Shown one piece after another: positions 13,777-26,559 of a stretch of DNA of 64,000 bases. Under the pieces are notes generated by a model. That model was not told the origin of the DNA and did not search any database. It worked only from the letters and a program-made list of their open reading frames with translations. A program made the position numbers and the translations under genes. Location: NCBI GenBank assembly GCA_951213105.1, contig OX578134.1, positions 139,959,801-140,023,800 of the forward strand. The letters are read 5' to 3'. Positions within the stretch are counted from its first letter, which is position 1, and every line of letters begins with the position of its first letter. This DNA is from Amaurobius ferox. Its lineage: Eukaryota; Arthropoda; Arachnida; Araneae; Amaurobiidae.

Positions 13777-15595
13777 TACTGTAATGCAAGTATATAAACA
13801 ATTCCCAATTATATATAGACGAAGCTGTTCGAAGTTATTGAAAACAATTTGGAATTAACAAAAATTGTCAAGCCAGTATATGAGGGGGTGCGTAATACAC
13901 CCCAAACGAATGATTGCATATAATAAAAAAATATTTCGTTCCATTTACACATTTGAACGATAGCTATAGGATGCTTCCATTAGTGAAGTACATAATAATT
14001 TTTTAGAATATGAATTGAGAAAGCACGCACTGAAATCCAATAAAATAAATATTTCGACTCGATTCATAAATCTCAGCAAAACTTGACCACATGTTCCTTG
14101 TTTTCGAATCTTGAATGATTTGTCAACGACTTTGATCCCAGACAGATAAAGATATGCAATATACAACCAATATATATGGATAATTATCACTTTAAACAAT
14201 AATCAATGAATCTCAGCTTCAGCAAAACTACAACATTTTTCTCACACATTGTTTATGTTTCTCCCAAGAAATAAATGTACATGAACAATTTTAGGTGAAT
14301 CGAGTACTTTTGACTTACCTGAAATCTTCTGTTCTCCTGATGACATATATCAGTCGTCATTTTAGTGTTCATTCACATAAAGTTCGCAAGATTGTAGTTA
14401 GTGTTTCTTTGGAACTCATAGTGTGGATTTTAATTTGTCACTTGATGCAAAACTCTACACTCTCCGATGTTAAATACTTGTACTCTACACCATTTCACAA
14501 TTCTATAACACATATTTCAAACAGATTTTAAATATTCACTTCAAGCTCATATGAGACTTATTATTTAGCACCACATAAATACACACCTCACTCTTCTTCT
14601 TCTTCTTCGCCAGTGCTTCCACTGTAGAGGATATAAATAAAGCTTAAATCTCTAGTTGCTTGTTCCCGCTTTAACTGCAAGTCAAGATATAAGATATCTT
14701 TTTAGACTTTATTTCGTTCACAAATATTTAGCTTCCTTCCAAACCAATATGATCCAAAGATAGAACAAACAATGCTACAATTAATCGTTCATATACATTT
14801 CTGTATTTTGAAGGCATATTATAGAGACACACACAGAGATCCAAGCAATACTTGAAAAACTATGACAAGTCCGAAAATTGCCGCGTTAAGCACTCTTCGT
14901 TTCATAAGAATTTCTCAACACTGTCGACCGGTTTGAAAATTCCTCCGGTCAGCATACTGAAATTTGAAAATATGCACGCAAAACTGCTTAATACGGTTTT
15001 GATTCCAATATATGTAATAAAATGCTACTGTTTCGAAACATGTATAAAATTTACTGATAAATTATTTTCCTAACTTTAGGTAGATTGAATCAAAATATTG
15101 TTGGTGGCTGTAAGTCAACATAGGTGTTGCCAACATCAGGCGAATTTAATTGGGTGAAGTTTATAACCGAACCTTTCAATACTCTTGAACGATTTGGTTA
15201 CTAACTAAACATATTCATTTTATTTGTCGCCATTTCATAAATACGCATTTTAAAGGAATTGGGATCTTTTAAACGAACGGAGACATTCAAAGTGTGTTTT
15301 GTTACTTCCCAGCGAATCTAGCTAAGTAACATTGAACTCGGATTATCAGTTGGAAGCACGTCTTTCTCAATACCATATTAAAAAAAAACATAAAACAATG
15401 GCTGTAAAGACGTTTACTAGCCGGAAGTGGATAGTTTTAGTTTTTGTAATTTTCCGTATTTCCTTGTTAATCTCAAAAATTGAAATTAAGAACCTAAGAC
15501 AGTAAGCCGGTATATATGGTGTTAGATTCTTATTTCAAGCTCAGAGACTGTAGATTCCATCGGGTAACAGTTAAAGTTAATTTATTCCTCCTCTT
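13777..15595. other. Nothing recognised
   Basis: AT-rich DNA with a (TTC)n run at about 14595-14610. Open frames of 70-90 codons lack splice signals and domain resemblance. Confidence 0.45.
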
Positions 15596-16680
15596 ATATA
15601 CTTTCCGTTTATACATAGTATAATGTGTAAGGAAAGTATTGTGACAGTCACGAGAATGTAAAATCGAGTTTTTGAAGAAAGGGAATGATTCAAACATCTC
15701 TGAACTCAAATCGAACGTTTTTAAAATGATGTATTGTCTGTAGAAACGATATCTGACGTTTCGAAAAAAATTTGGTAAAAAAGAATACAATCCGTGAATA
15801 CTGGAAGCCGATTGATTTTAAACGCAATCGAATGTACGAAATACCACCAAATGTTCGAATGATATTTTGAAAATGTGATTCATTAAAAATCAGAGCCTTC
15901 AATAATGTTACGTGAATAATCATTTTGTATGTAATTTGTTTATTAGTAAACAATTGGCATACATTTTAGAACGTTAGCATGGACCGTTTTCGAGATATTG
16001 CATGTGTTTCAAGTACATTTATCCAAAAATCACAGAAAAAAATAAACTATTGTGATATACGTTTACTTTTATATATAATATTATGCGACATTTTTATAAA
16101 CATTATTCATGTGGATCCAGTTCGTTCCATTCACGGGAGAAGATATTTTTTTGAAGACCCAGACTATCCGACTTATCCTTAGGATATAGAGCAGCTATTT
16201 GGACGGTCGGGAAAAGATACTTCGGTAGTAGTTTTACATTTTGACGCCAATCAGTTCTCCCACAGTCATTTATATAATAAAGGCTTTGCTCTTCGTTTGC
16301 CTGTAACGCTTAGCGAGCAATTGGTGAACTTGGAGATTAATTCAGAGAAATATTGCCAAATTTACGCTATATCGCAGCAGATTGATGAAAAATCACTAAA
16401 ATTACAAGAATGAAGCTAAATTAACGAAAATAACACCTAATTGATGAATTAATTGTTAAATTATTTCAATATATGGACTATATTGCTTATTGCGGATGCT
16501 ATCACTAATTGGCAATTTAGAGTTACGCGAAATATAAGTTAATTGGGTACTTCGAAAAATGTTTACATGTTGTCATCCGGAAAAGCATCAATTCAACACT
16601 AAAAGCATTGTGCCTGTAAATCTTATACATTACAATGTCCACGTCAAATTATTTCAACAGTGATGTTGGTAAAAAATATA
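15596..16680 (+). repeat. R1-related diverged copy with nested 60-bp insertion
   Basis: The order of blocks follows the R1 array: palindromic end near 15600, GTGACAG..ACGA, CAATCCGTGAATACTGGAAG, and CCGTTTTCGAGATATTGCA. The GC-rich 60-bp element is inserted at about 16159-16210. The (TG)n block is absent. The 3' part is shared with 8857-9175. Confidence 0.75.
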
Positions 16681-17489
16681 AATATATTCTTTCCGATTGC
16701 CTTTAGTAGTTTTTCATTGCGTTCCTTTAAAATAGTTAACCTCAAAAGTTAGTGCAATATTTGTCATATGCGTGTTTTTTATATATACATGCGTGGTGTA
16801 GATATCTAGCCCTTTTCAATGTATAGTTAAAACAATCACATTCGACTCAAATCCTCAAAAACGACACATTCCGAAATATTGTCTCCTCTGTTTTTGCTTC
16901 TGTTCGTGTGCTAGAATTACAGATTTTTGAACGAAAGTTGCATGTATGAAAATTTGTATGCTGCTGCCAAAAATTATTTTTAATACATATTTTTAAAGAT
17001 GGGAAAAATACGGCGAATCCATTCATTTCTTCATTTTCAAAGTAAATTAACTAATCCTACGATTTCGAGCACAGCATAATTCAGATGCCAGACGGTTTCT
17101 TCAGCTGGAAATGTAGGTATTTAGTTTTAAAATCTAACCAAATATCTTGAATTTTAGAGATAATGGTTTGATCTTTGAAACGCCATTATTTTGTGCCATA
17201 TACTCCGTTTTTACGTCACACATGTCATATATACAATATACACGTTCAAAAATGGCAAAGATGGGATATATTTCCAAAGATAGCATTTAGTTTTTAATGC
17301 TGCTTCACTGGATAAAATAACATTTTTTTTCTTCTGCCGACAAAATAACAGCGGCGTATTTCTTTCCCAACGATCTTAGCTATAGTATCCACATTCAGTG
17401 GGCAAATTTTCATTTTTTTAAAACGACAATTATTTCTAAATTATAAATATTTTCCCCAAAAATCACTGAACTCAGATAAAACGTGCCCT
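16681..17489. other. Nothing recognised
   Basis: AT-rich, no supported feature. Confidence 0.4.
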
Positions 17490-17497
17490 GCGCGTTT

Positions 17498-17571
17498 TGG
17501 GCTGATATTACACGACATGGGCTGATATTACATCCGCGTTTTCATCCGCGTTTTGTAATATCAGCCCATGA
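17498..17571. repeat. Palindrome with repeated GGGCTGATATTACA motif
   Basis: GGGCTGATATTACA occurs at about 17499 and 17518 and its inverse TGTAATATCAGCCC at about 17554-17567. Between them CATCCGCGTTTT is duplicated. The inner arms CATGGGCTGATATTACA and their inverse are perfect over 17 bp. Confidence 0.85.
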
Positions 17572-17575
17572 CGAT

Positions 17576-18356
17576 CCGATCGACATACAGTTTTTACTGG
17601 CATACTCATAGCTCCTTCTTCATATACCTTTTTAACTGAGTCTGGATGTGTTAACCACTCATTCCTCCTTTATTTTGTTTACTTTCGAAACTTCAAACTT
17701 ATTTAAGGCGATTGTATTCCTTTCGATTGTGACGTATTTAGACGCTTATTTAAAGCGTAGCCACTTAGCGGCCTATGCGTACATAGGAAGCGATCACTGG
17801 TACTGGGACTAGGGTCCTTTAGGGCCCTCTCCACATAAAGTATATATTTAACTTTTACTCTCATTTTCAGGCCGGGCACAGACTCCATATTTCGCTGGCC
17901 CTTGTATGCGCCCGCTAAGTGGGCGATAAGTAAAAGATGTCACATAGCGCCCAATGCGCAGTGGTGGGAAAATGACGCTTATTTATGGTGTATCATGACT
18001 GTTACGTAGCGTACCCAGATTGCTGACATTGATTACATGACACGGGCAGTGAACGTCTAAGCGGTCCACTGCAAGAAATTTATTGCAAACCATATGTTTT
18101 ATCTATAACGGTAATTTTATGGATTGCAAGAAGTTTTCGGATTTTTAGATTAGGGATCTTTGGGTCAGTAGTATTATTTCAGTAGCTCCGTACTTTCAGA
18201 TATTTTATATGAATTATTTGGATCGACTAATTTAAATTTACGAAAACATTTCAGTAGCGAAGGCGAATTTATTTTCTCAGTTCATTTATAAAATAGTTAA
18301 AATACTAAACATAGAAGATAAACAGTTATGCCAAGGTGCACATGTATTCCTTATGG
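17576..18356. other. GC-richer segment of unknown origin
   Basis: 17700-18070 is richer in G and C than its surroundings, with GGCGATAAGT-, GCGCCCAATGCGC- and TAGCGTACCC-type phrases. A 61-codon minus frame spans part of it without recognisable motifs. It may be an inserted repeat or a diverged exon; I cannot decide. Confidence 0.3.
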
Positions 18357-18477
18357 CTCCCAAATAATTATTTTAACTAGTATAGGCTTGTAAATTTAAA
18401 TAGTGTATCACTGTCTAGACGAAAAGAAATTAAAAATACATTCATTTTATATATGCCTTTTATCTAGTATAATGGCG
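18357..18477. repeat. ~118-bp direct repeat, copy 1
   Basis: CTCCCAAATAATTATTTTAA through to ATCTAGTATAATGG is repeated at about 19118-19235 with few changes. The two copies bracket a block that contains the first Penelope-like end. Confidence 0.85.
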
Positions 18478-18785
18478 CCAATAAATCAAGAATACGAGAA
18501 CTAACGCATGAATAGTTTTATGTTGTATGAATGTCATGAAAACTCGTCGGGTTTGCTGGGCTGTGAAAATATATTTGACCCCCCCCCCCTCCAATAACCT
18601 TTTCATTATCATTAGAGTGCTCGAATTACATCCTTTCAATCATTACAATTGAATCATAGACGTTCAATCATCCAAAGTTAATGGGATCGATCAAATTTTA
18701 CGACGAACAATGATACATGATAGACGATGAAATAAAGAGATGATAGGTAGAATGAGCAGTTATAACATAGTCTCAAAATGAACGG

Positions 18786-18790
<5 letters not shown>
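18478..18790. repeat. Dispersed repeat copy (pair of 10190-10560)
   Basis: It carries the same ordered blocks as 10190-10560, including the C-rich run (10 C at about 18581) and TTTTCATTATCATTAG. Confidence 0.5.

Positions 18791-18826
<36 letters not shown>
18788..18826. repeat. (TA)n microsatellite
   Basis: A short pure TA run directly beside a Penelope-like terminal region. Confidence 0.95.
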
Positions 18827-18828
<2 letters not shown>

Positions 18829-18831
18829 TAA

Positions 18832-19095
18832 ATTACATTTTGTGCAAAGAATAAAGAAAACTTGAGCCACGTATATAATCACAAATTCCACAATAGTGCT
18901 CCATACAGCTGTTTCGAGGATACGCTGTATCCTCTTCGTCAGTGCAAGAGAACCAAAAATCTAAAAGTCCAAAAGGTGAATGGGAGCAAATAGAAGAAAC
19001 AAGGGGCTTATATACCCAAAACCTGGATTCAGAGCTCACTTGAGGGGGCCAATCAGAAAGCAAAATGAAGAACAGATCTACCAATCAGAAATAAG
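18832..19095 (-). mobile_element. Penelope-like element terminal fragment (minus)
   Basis: Its sequence is the inverse of 19255-19515. Shared blocks are CTTGAGCCACG/CTTGGTC, the ribozyme-like core, TTGCACTGA(C/T)GAAG, GGTTCTCTTGC and GAGCTCACTTGA. Penelope-like terminal repeats commonly end up in inverted configuration and carry hammerhead-type motifs (known for the family). No reverse transcriptase remains here. Confidence 0.65.
18897..18946 (-). ncRNA. Hammerhead-ribozyme-like core
   Basis: On the minus strand CTGACGA is followed by an A, an 8-bp perfect stem (GAGGATAC with GTATCCTC, loop AGC), and then GAAAC. The next bases can form a 3-bp stem III (ACA/TGT) ending in a GTA triplet. The extra A between the core and stem II is non-canonical but resembles ends described for Penelope-like elements. 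Cleavage is not shown. Confidence 0.55.
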
Positions 19096-19117
19096 AAATG
19101 TGTTGCTTTTCGTCTCC

Positions 19118-19237
19118 CAAATAATTATTTTAACTAGTATAAGCATTTAAATTTAAATAGTGTATCACTATCCAGCCGAAAAAAAAATTAAAAATGCATT
19201 CATTTTTATATATGCCATTTATCTATTATAATGGTGG
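19118..19237. repeat. ~118-bp direct repeat, copy 2
   Basis: Copy of 18357-18477. The ATCTATTATAATGGTGG phrase is locally duplicated at its end. Confidence 0.85.
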
Positions 19238-19254
19238 ATTGGTATCTATTATAA

Positions 19255-19515
19255 TGGTGGTCTGATTGGCTGGATTTTTCTTGATTCTAGTTGGATCTAT
19301 CAAGTGAGCTCTTTATCCAAGTCTTGGGTGTTTAAGCCCTCTGTTTCTTCTAAGTGCTTCCATTTCTTTTTGGTCTTCGGGTTTGTTGGTTCTCTTGCAC
19401 TGATGAAGTTAGTTCTCTTGCACTGATGAAGGGGATCTAGCGTATCCTCGAAACCACTGTATGCTTCATTATAGTGTTATTTTTGTTTATATACCTTGGT
19501 CAAGTTTTTTTTATA
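19255..19515 (+). mobile_element. Penelope-like element terminal fragment (plus)
   Basis: Inverted relative of 18832-19095. A roughly 23-bp segment (TTCTCTTGCACTGATGAAG plus spacer) is tandemly duplicated at 19390-19430, repeating the first half of the ribozyme-like core. Confidence 0.65.
19420..19464 (+). ncRNA. Hammerhead-ribozyme-like core
   Basis: GCA, CTGATGA, an imperfect stem (GGGGAT with ATCCTC), GAAAC and a GTA triplet then TGC. The flanking GCA/TGC can close a short stem I. One extra A follows the CTGATGA box, as in the inverted partner at 18897-18946. Confidence 0.55.
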
Positions 19516-21472
19516 TATTTGTAGTTTTATTTGACATGATGATAAAGAAGGATTGCACAACTAAAAATATCTCTTAAGCGATTGGTCGTAGGATCATGAT
19601 TCCAATTTAAGCATAGCTATCATTAAATAAGACTATCACCGAATGCTAAATTTTGATTATATGACACCTTTTATTAAAAGAGTACAAACTAATTTTGTTA
19701 CGGGTCCCCCCTCGAATAGAAGTTTTTCATATTAAATATATTCTCTATAAACTATTAGTTAAACAAAACGGTTTTATTTTCACAAGATCAAAATTACCCG
19801 AGATGAAATTAATTAAGTTTCCGAAGAATAATTGAAGGACTGTATAAAACTTTTGCTAAAGACAGGCGCGCATATAAGTTTTTGAATGGAAATGTAATCA
19901 AACGAATTTCAGTTTTTGTAATACTGTCGTGTCGGAATTTTATAATTCCCAATTTTATCTGAATTTAAATGTATTTTCATACTGAGTGTAATTGTATAAT
20001 ATATACTGATTTAAGTGTTGTTCTGAGTGCGAAAGAAACCGCACGTTGTCCCGAACTTTCATTTTGCGGTTTTGACTTCCGCATTTTGAGAGACCGTTAT
20101 TCGTGTAGTCGTAGCAATTTTGGTGTTTTGGTTCTTTTTAATCGCCTGGGAAAGTAAAGTTTGAGAGAGTTTGGAGACTCTGGATCTGAGCCGACCCTCT
20201 AGAGGTTGGATAGGTGGTACGTTTCGTCGCCTTTGAGAGAGTAATTTTTGAAAGGCAAGATATTTTTGCTGACGTGACGGCGGTAGCGGTATGTGTGAGA
20301 GACACTATCCTTTCGGGGCAGTTGGAGCAAAGGGAGCGTAAGAGATGGATCTACGAGCGGTCCGATCCAATTTCTATATAAATTTATAAATTCAAAAATC
20401 CAAAGTTAAATTTATGATCTATCCAATATCAATATCATCCCAAGGACCAGATAGTCGTCTGGAGTAGACGATACTATTGTAAGTAAAGTAATAATTTCTT
20501 TCTAGATGAGTATAAAGAAACTTGCCTCTTTGGCGCTAAATCCATCCAGCCTGAATGGGAAAGATCCATATTTATAAAATATTAAGATGTATATATATAT
20601 ATAACATTCTTATTTGACTTTATATGATTAAGTTAAAATGTAAAGTAATTTTTGTGAATTATTAAAACTTCGGTTTTTAAGCCCAATGAGCCAAACAGGA
20701 TGATTTCAATACCACGACTTGTTCAAGAGACTTTTTTTAAAACTATTATCTTGTTCAGTTTGAAGACAAGTCTAGATAACATGTGTTTAGAATTTTTGTA
20801 TATTATGTCACAGGATGAGAAAATTAGGATGCATAATAATGGATATGCAATCAGAATCAAAGGGTTTTTATTAAATTGTTTGAAAGAAAATAATATGATA
20901 TAATGCTTTTGTTTATGATATACTGGAATATATATATTTTAATATATTAAATTAAAGAAATTTAACTCCAAAAATTTGGTAATCATTCAGTGTACATGTC
21001 TTTCTTTTTGCCATGTTTTAATATTCCAGTCATTGATAGGTCTTGGCGTCCATCACCAGGGAAGATGAACCACTGGGTTAGTATGAAAAGGTGATTTATT
21101 CTATATTTTTGACAATTTGTGAAATCGCATAGAACTACCACTTGACCACTACATGCTAATTCATATTTTGACGTTCTTGAATTTGTCCCTTATTATTCAC
21201 TGGCCCGTTATCATAATTGACAATGTGACGTCAGACGTCACAATTTCATGATATTACACTACCCCTAAAACCTATGCTTTCACAGTTTCTTCGATCGGGT
21301 AAATCTGGTTCAAGTTTTATAACTTTTACAATAATTTCCTGGCCACATTTGCAAATCAGGTAACCAGTTTTCATTTTTATATACATCACCCGAGTCTGAC
21401 ATACTAACTATTTATTTAATGTATATAACAAAAGTTCAACGACACAACTTATGAAATTTTTAATAAGAGTTT
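19516..21472. other. Nothing firmly recognised; GC-richer patch at 20030-20390
   Basis: 20030-20390 (GAAACCGCACG, GAGCCGACCCTCTAG, GTGACGGCGGTAGCGG) stands out from its AT-rich flanks and looks like an inserted element leader or old exon. No frame longer than about 60 codons or clear splice pattern supports a gene. The rest is featureless. Confidence 0.35.
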
Positions 21473-21473
21473 T

Positions 21474-22226
<753 letters not shown>

Positions 22227-22230
<4 letters not shown>

Positions 22231-23141
22231 GCAATAAGAATTATAAGAGCGTTAGATTTAAAGTTGTATTAATATAATTTATTAATATTAATTGTTTATT
22301 ATAACATTGCCGTAAATTCATATATAGTGGAATTAACATTTAAACGTACATCGCTCGTTGTTGTGCCGCAATAACCCTCCAATTATTTTTACCTTTTGTG
22401 TAAGTCCTGAAAAGAATTCATTAATCATTAAAAAAAGACTAGCCTATTTAAAACTTAAATAATATCATTTATTCACAACATCAATTTATCAAAAGCACTA
22501 ATTTCAACAATATCAACTTTCAATTATTATCAATTTTCATTTAATATTTTAGTTCGGGGAGATATGACCAGCAGTATAAGATTTCGAATATTTCTATGAC
22601 CTGGGAAATGAGCACATACCTTACAGTTTAGACTTGGGCTCATCATCCCGCTTGCATCGGTCTTAGTGCTGACCGTACTGCCATAACTCTATGGTGTGTG
22701 GCTCTTACTCGTACTTTTCACTTCGACTGATACTTATATCTGCAACTGCTGGGTCATGGTCGCTTCGCTCCTTTTGTCAAACTCTTTTCACCAACACTTC
22801 GTAGGAAACTTCTCGCCACCACATTCTGGATCCGAGTTCGTTCTCCCATTTTGTATCGAAGTGTCTTGGTTCCTTCGGCGGGGGGGGGGGGGGGGGTAGC
22901 TCCACCCTTCTTCTCCTTGCTGCTCATTGGTTGTTCTGAACCCAATGGCATCACTTGCCATTTATCAAGGGCTCTTTCAGCCCCCTTTGGCATGGGACAC
23001 TCAAATTTATTGTATTTGACCTAAAAGTTCAAGTTGTTGTAAAGTTCGGTGCCAGCCAGTCTGCACGCTTTGTTCGGTGTTCTGGCCACCATAAATACTG
23101 CAATAAACATGCCTCATGTGAGGACATATTCTGGCCTCACA
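22227..23141 (-). repeat. 3' LTR of the Gypsy-like element (~915 bp)
   Basis: It begins TGTGAGGCC and ends ATTGCCACA in element sense, giving TG...CA termini. An AATAAA lies on the minus strand at 22469-22474. A run of 17 G (plus strand, 22880-22896) interrupts a GC-rich middle part. The boundary on the internal side is set by the polypurine-like GTGGGGAGATA immediately before TGTGAGG. Confidence 0.75.
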
Positions 23142-26079
23142 TATCTCCCCACAAACAGAAAAAAAAAGAACAAAAAAAAAATTTAAACCATCAGAGTTCG
23201 AAACAAAAGTTCGATGCACCTGCAACTCTGTAATTGGCATTTTTCACTTTCTTTTGGACAACGTCCGTCCAGAAAAGTTCAACAGTCTTGCTGTAACAGA
23301 AAAGTTTTTTTGCACACATAATATACACAAAATAAACATAAGTTACGTACTCATGAACTTTACCAGGTCCAGCTTTCAATTGAAGCTAAATTAAACTCAA
23401 CTCCTCTTGCTATGACAAAGCAATGCAGTTTGAAGACGTTGAAATGGACAACGTGGTGCGCGAATTCAAGCGGGCTAACAGAAACAGTTTTTTAAAGGCG
23501 CTTGTAACAAAGTATTGTAAAAAAATATTACCCATTCGGCGTGTTCTATAAACGTCGACTTATTCTTTTTAAATATAAACCTGTTCATCAATTTAATTAT
23601 ATTATTTATTCCTATCTGCTATTGAACCATTTATCTTCGTATGCTGCAGACGGGCTTGTACCTTATTTGCCTTCTATAACTCTTTTTTTTTTTTTAACTG
23701 AACTTAAAAAAGCTCCCTTCTTTAAATATTATTTATTAGGTTCCTTTGAGGTGGCTTGTATTAATATCAAAATCATCTTAATGGTACCTTCCATATACTG
23801 ACTTCATGTAAAATTTAACATTATATTATTGTATTATTTATTATTTAAATTTTACCTTTCCATTTGATGTTGATATTCTCTCTTATTTAATTTTGTTTTC
23901 TCTATGCCTTCCATTTCAATTTGAAATTAAAAAAAAAAAATTTTGAATTTTTTTTTTTTTTTTTTTGAAATTTAAAATTTTTTTAAATTTTGAAATTTAA
24001 TTTTAAACTTTTAAAGTTTTTGATATAGTTTGTTTAAATTTTATTTATTTTACCTCCTTGCTTAATATTTTCATAACTTTTATATTTTATATAAAATTAT
24101 TTCATCTTTTTAAACACACTTAAGAATTTATTTTCTTGTCTAAAAAACCCTTTATTTACCTAATTGCAAATTTTGATATTATATTTTTAACAATTGAAAT
24201 CCTTTTCATTTATTATTTATATATCCTTTTTGAACGCGGATTTATTTACTCACCGTATAATTTTTTTTTTTTTTTTACTCTATAAAATTTATCATATTTA
24301 TGTATTTCAATTTATTTTAATCCTTATGACTTTGAATACCTGACATTTATAACCATCTATATGCGCGATTGTTTATCATTCTATCTCACACATTATTATC
24401 TAATTATTTATTTTGACATTTTATTAACTGCGGCTAACCCCTTTATCGCCGTAATACATATTATCATTTATGTATTTACCATATATGACATTTATTTCAT
24501 CCTAATTTATTTTATTTCTTTCATAAAATTTCTCATCACCTTATTCAGATTATATTTTTCACACAATTTAATATTTACAAATACCTAAACACCAATTATG
24601 TGACATTAATAACAGAGTATATATATATATTTACGTAGACTGTGTGTGTGCCGTTTGTTTACACACACTTCAAATGCTACAGTATCTCATCGATAACTAT
24701 AATGTTTTTATTTACATTCCCCACTGACATCTGAGTGCCCTATTATTTAACATTCATTTATTCATTCCGTATTTATCTATATTCATTATATATGTATCTC
24801 ACATTTATTTATTATCGTACAATTTTCCACAACATTACCTACATTTTATTTTCATTACCATATTTATTTACATTTTATTTTCATATCCATAATTTATTTA
24901 TACACACATGATTATCGTAACCGTTCCTTACGTTGTAAATGAACAACAACATTGCTTTACTTCGCACTCAAAATTCTTCACTTATTTATTTTTTTATTTC
25001 AACCCTTTTTTAACACTTTTGTGAAATTATTCATTTATTCACTAAACAAAATTTTAACTAAATTTATTTACATTTATCCCTTCATTTTAGGATTAATTTA
25101 GTTACTTAAATTGCCTAAACAATTTATATATTCATGAAAAATTTATTCCGTAAACAAAATTTTAACTAAATTTAATTCATTTATCCTATCACTCTAGGAT
25201 TTATTTAGTTATTTAAATTGCTTATACAATTATATTCTTCTTCAAACATTTACCTAATCATTTTCAATGCATTTTTCACTTTTGAGCATTCCTACACGAG
25301 ATATCGTGTCCTCGATTGCTTTATTGCAACGGGCTTTTTACAGCTATTTTAACTGTTCAAAGTTTACATTTTAAAGTCAAATTGATTTAAAATTTTCAAT
25401 TATTTATGCCTTTATTTAGTTTTTGACATAAAATTTATATCATCTATGAATAATCTCTACATTCTCACTTTCAGCTCATTACTTATTTTTTCATTTTACT
25501 TAAATCTGTCATTCAATTTTTAAGCCTCAAGACTCTTCCCTCAAAAGACCTCTCTTCCCTCAGAAGATATTTTGCCTTTGAACACAACTTGAAGTGAAGC
25601 CCCTGAACAATGAAGTATTTGACTTATCCTGAACAATGAAGTATTTGACTGGACTGCCTACACAACATTGCCCTTGCCTGTATTTGTTTACAGACCTTAT
25701 ATCTACCCAATTAGGTAACATATTTTGATTTTACCTTTCATTTTGTAGATTTATTTGCATAAATTAATCTCTGCATAAATTTTTGATCACATGTACATTT
25801 GAGTTAACATTATAAATTATGATATAATATTATTTTTGAACTTTGAACTATTTGTACACTTATTATCAATTTTTGTAACATTCTTACAATGTTCATTTTT
25901 AAATCATTCAATGATTATTTATTTTTTTCTTAAAAATTTATATCATTTTCATTCATAACAATTCTTTCATTATTGCCTTTTTTTTTTTTGAAATTCATAT
26001 CATTATCCATTTTTTCATTTTTGAAAATTTTTTCCATTCCAGATCATTTTTCCTTTAATTCATTTTTGATTTGTTATTC
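23142..26079 (-). other. A-rich (sense) non-coding part of the Gypsy element
   Basis: About 2.9 kb with extreme T over A bias on the plus strand and no domain-bearing frame. It includes a ~105-bp tandem pair (about 25045-25128 and 25151-25233) and a 23-bp duplication (CCTGAACAATGAAGTATTTG, about 25600-25652). It may be decayed coding sequence or a long 3' leader; I cannot tell. Confidence 0.5.
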
Positions 26080-26559
26080 TTATCTCTTTCTCATTTTACA
26101 ATTCTTCAGGTACCAATCATCAGCAAAATTTGAATTTTTAAAATTTCTTGATTTCTTGAAACAATTTTGACCCGGCTTTCTCTCCCCATGTTCATGAATA
26201 TTACATTCAATTTCATTTGTGTCATAAATATGTATTTCATTTAGTAACTTTAATTTCTGCCTAACATACTCTTTATATATGCTTTGACTTTCAATTCTTT
26301 CTGAATCTACTTTTAGAAAATCATTACCTTCATTATCATTGTGATTACTATCCCTTATTATTTTATTACTTTCATTTTGAACATTTTTACAAACATTTGA
26401 ATTTTGTATTTGTTGAAAATTATTATTTTCATCAATCAAATCATCGATTATTTTATTTTCAAGAGAATTTTGCTTATCATTATCATGATTTCTATTTTCA
26501 TTTTCATTTTGAATTTGTTGAAAATTAAAATTTTGATTTTTCCTTTCCAAAACTTCCAT
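26080..26559 (-). CDS. Asn/Gln-rich low-complexity ORF in Gypsy element
   Basis: A 159-codon open frame, very rich in N, Q, E and K with recurring NFQQIQN. It has no recognised domain and no membrane segment. Its ATG overlaps the stop of the upstream ORF as TAATG, the next frame being -1. It could be a remnant structural protein, or a simple-sequence expansion that stays open because stop codons are rare in such repeats. No function is assigned. Confidence 0.35.
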   Translation of the reverse strand: MEVLERKNQNFNFQQIQNENENRNHDNDKQNSLENKIIDDLIDENNNFQQIQNSNVCKNVQNESNKIIRDSNHNDNEGNDFLKVDSERIESQSIYKEYVRQKLKLLNEIHIYDTNEIECNIHEHGERKPGQNCFKKSRNFKNSNFADDWYLKNCKMRKR

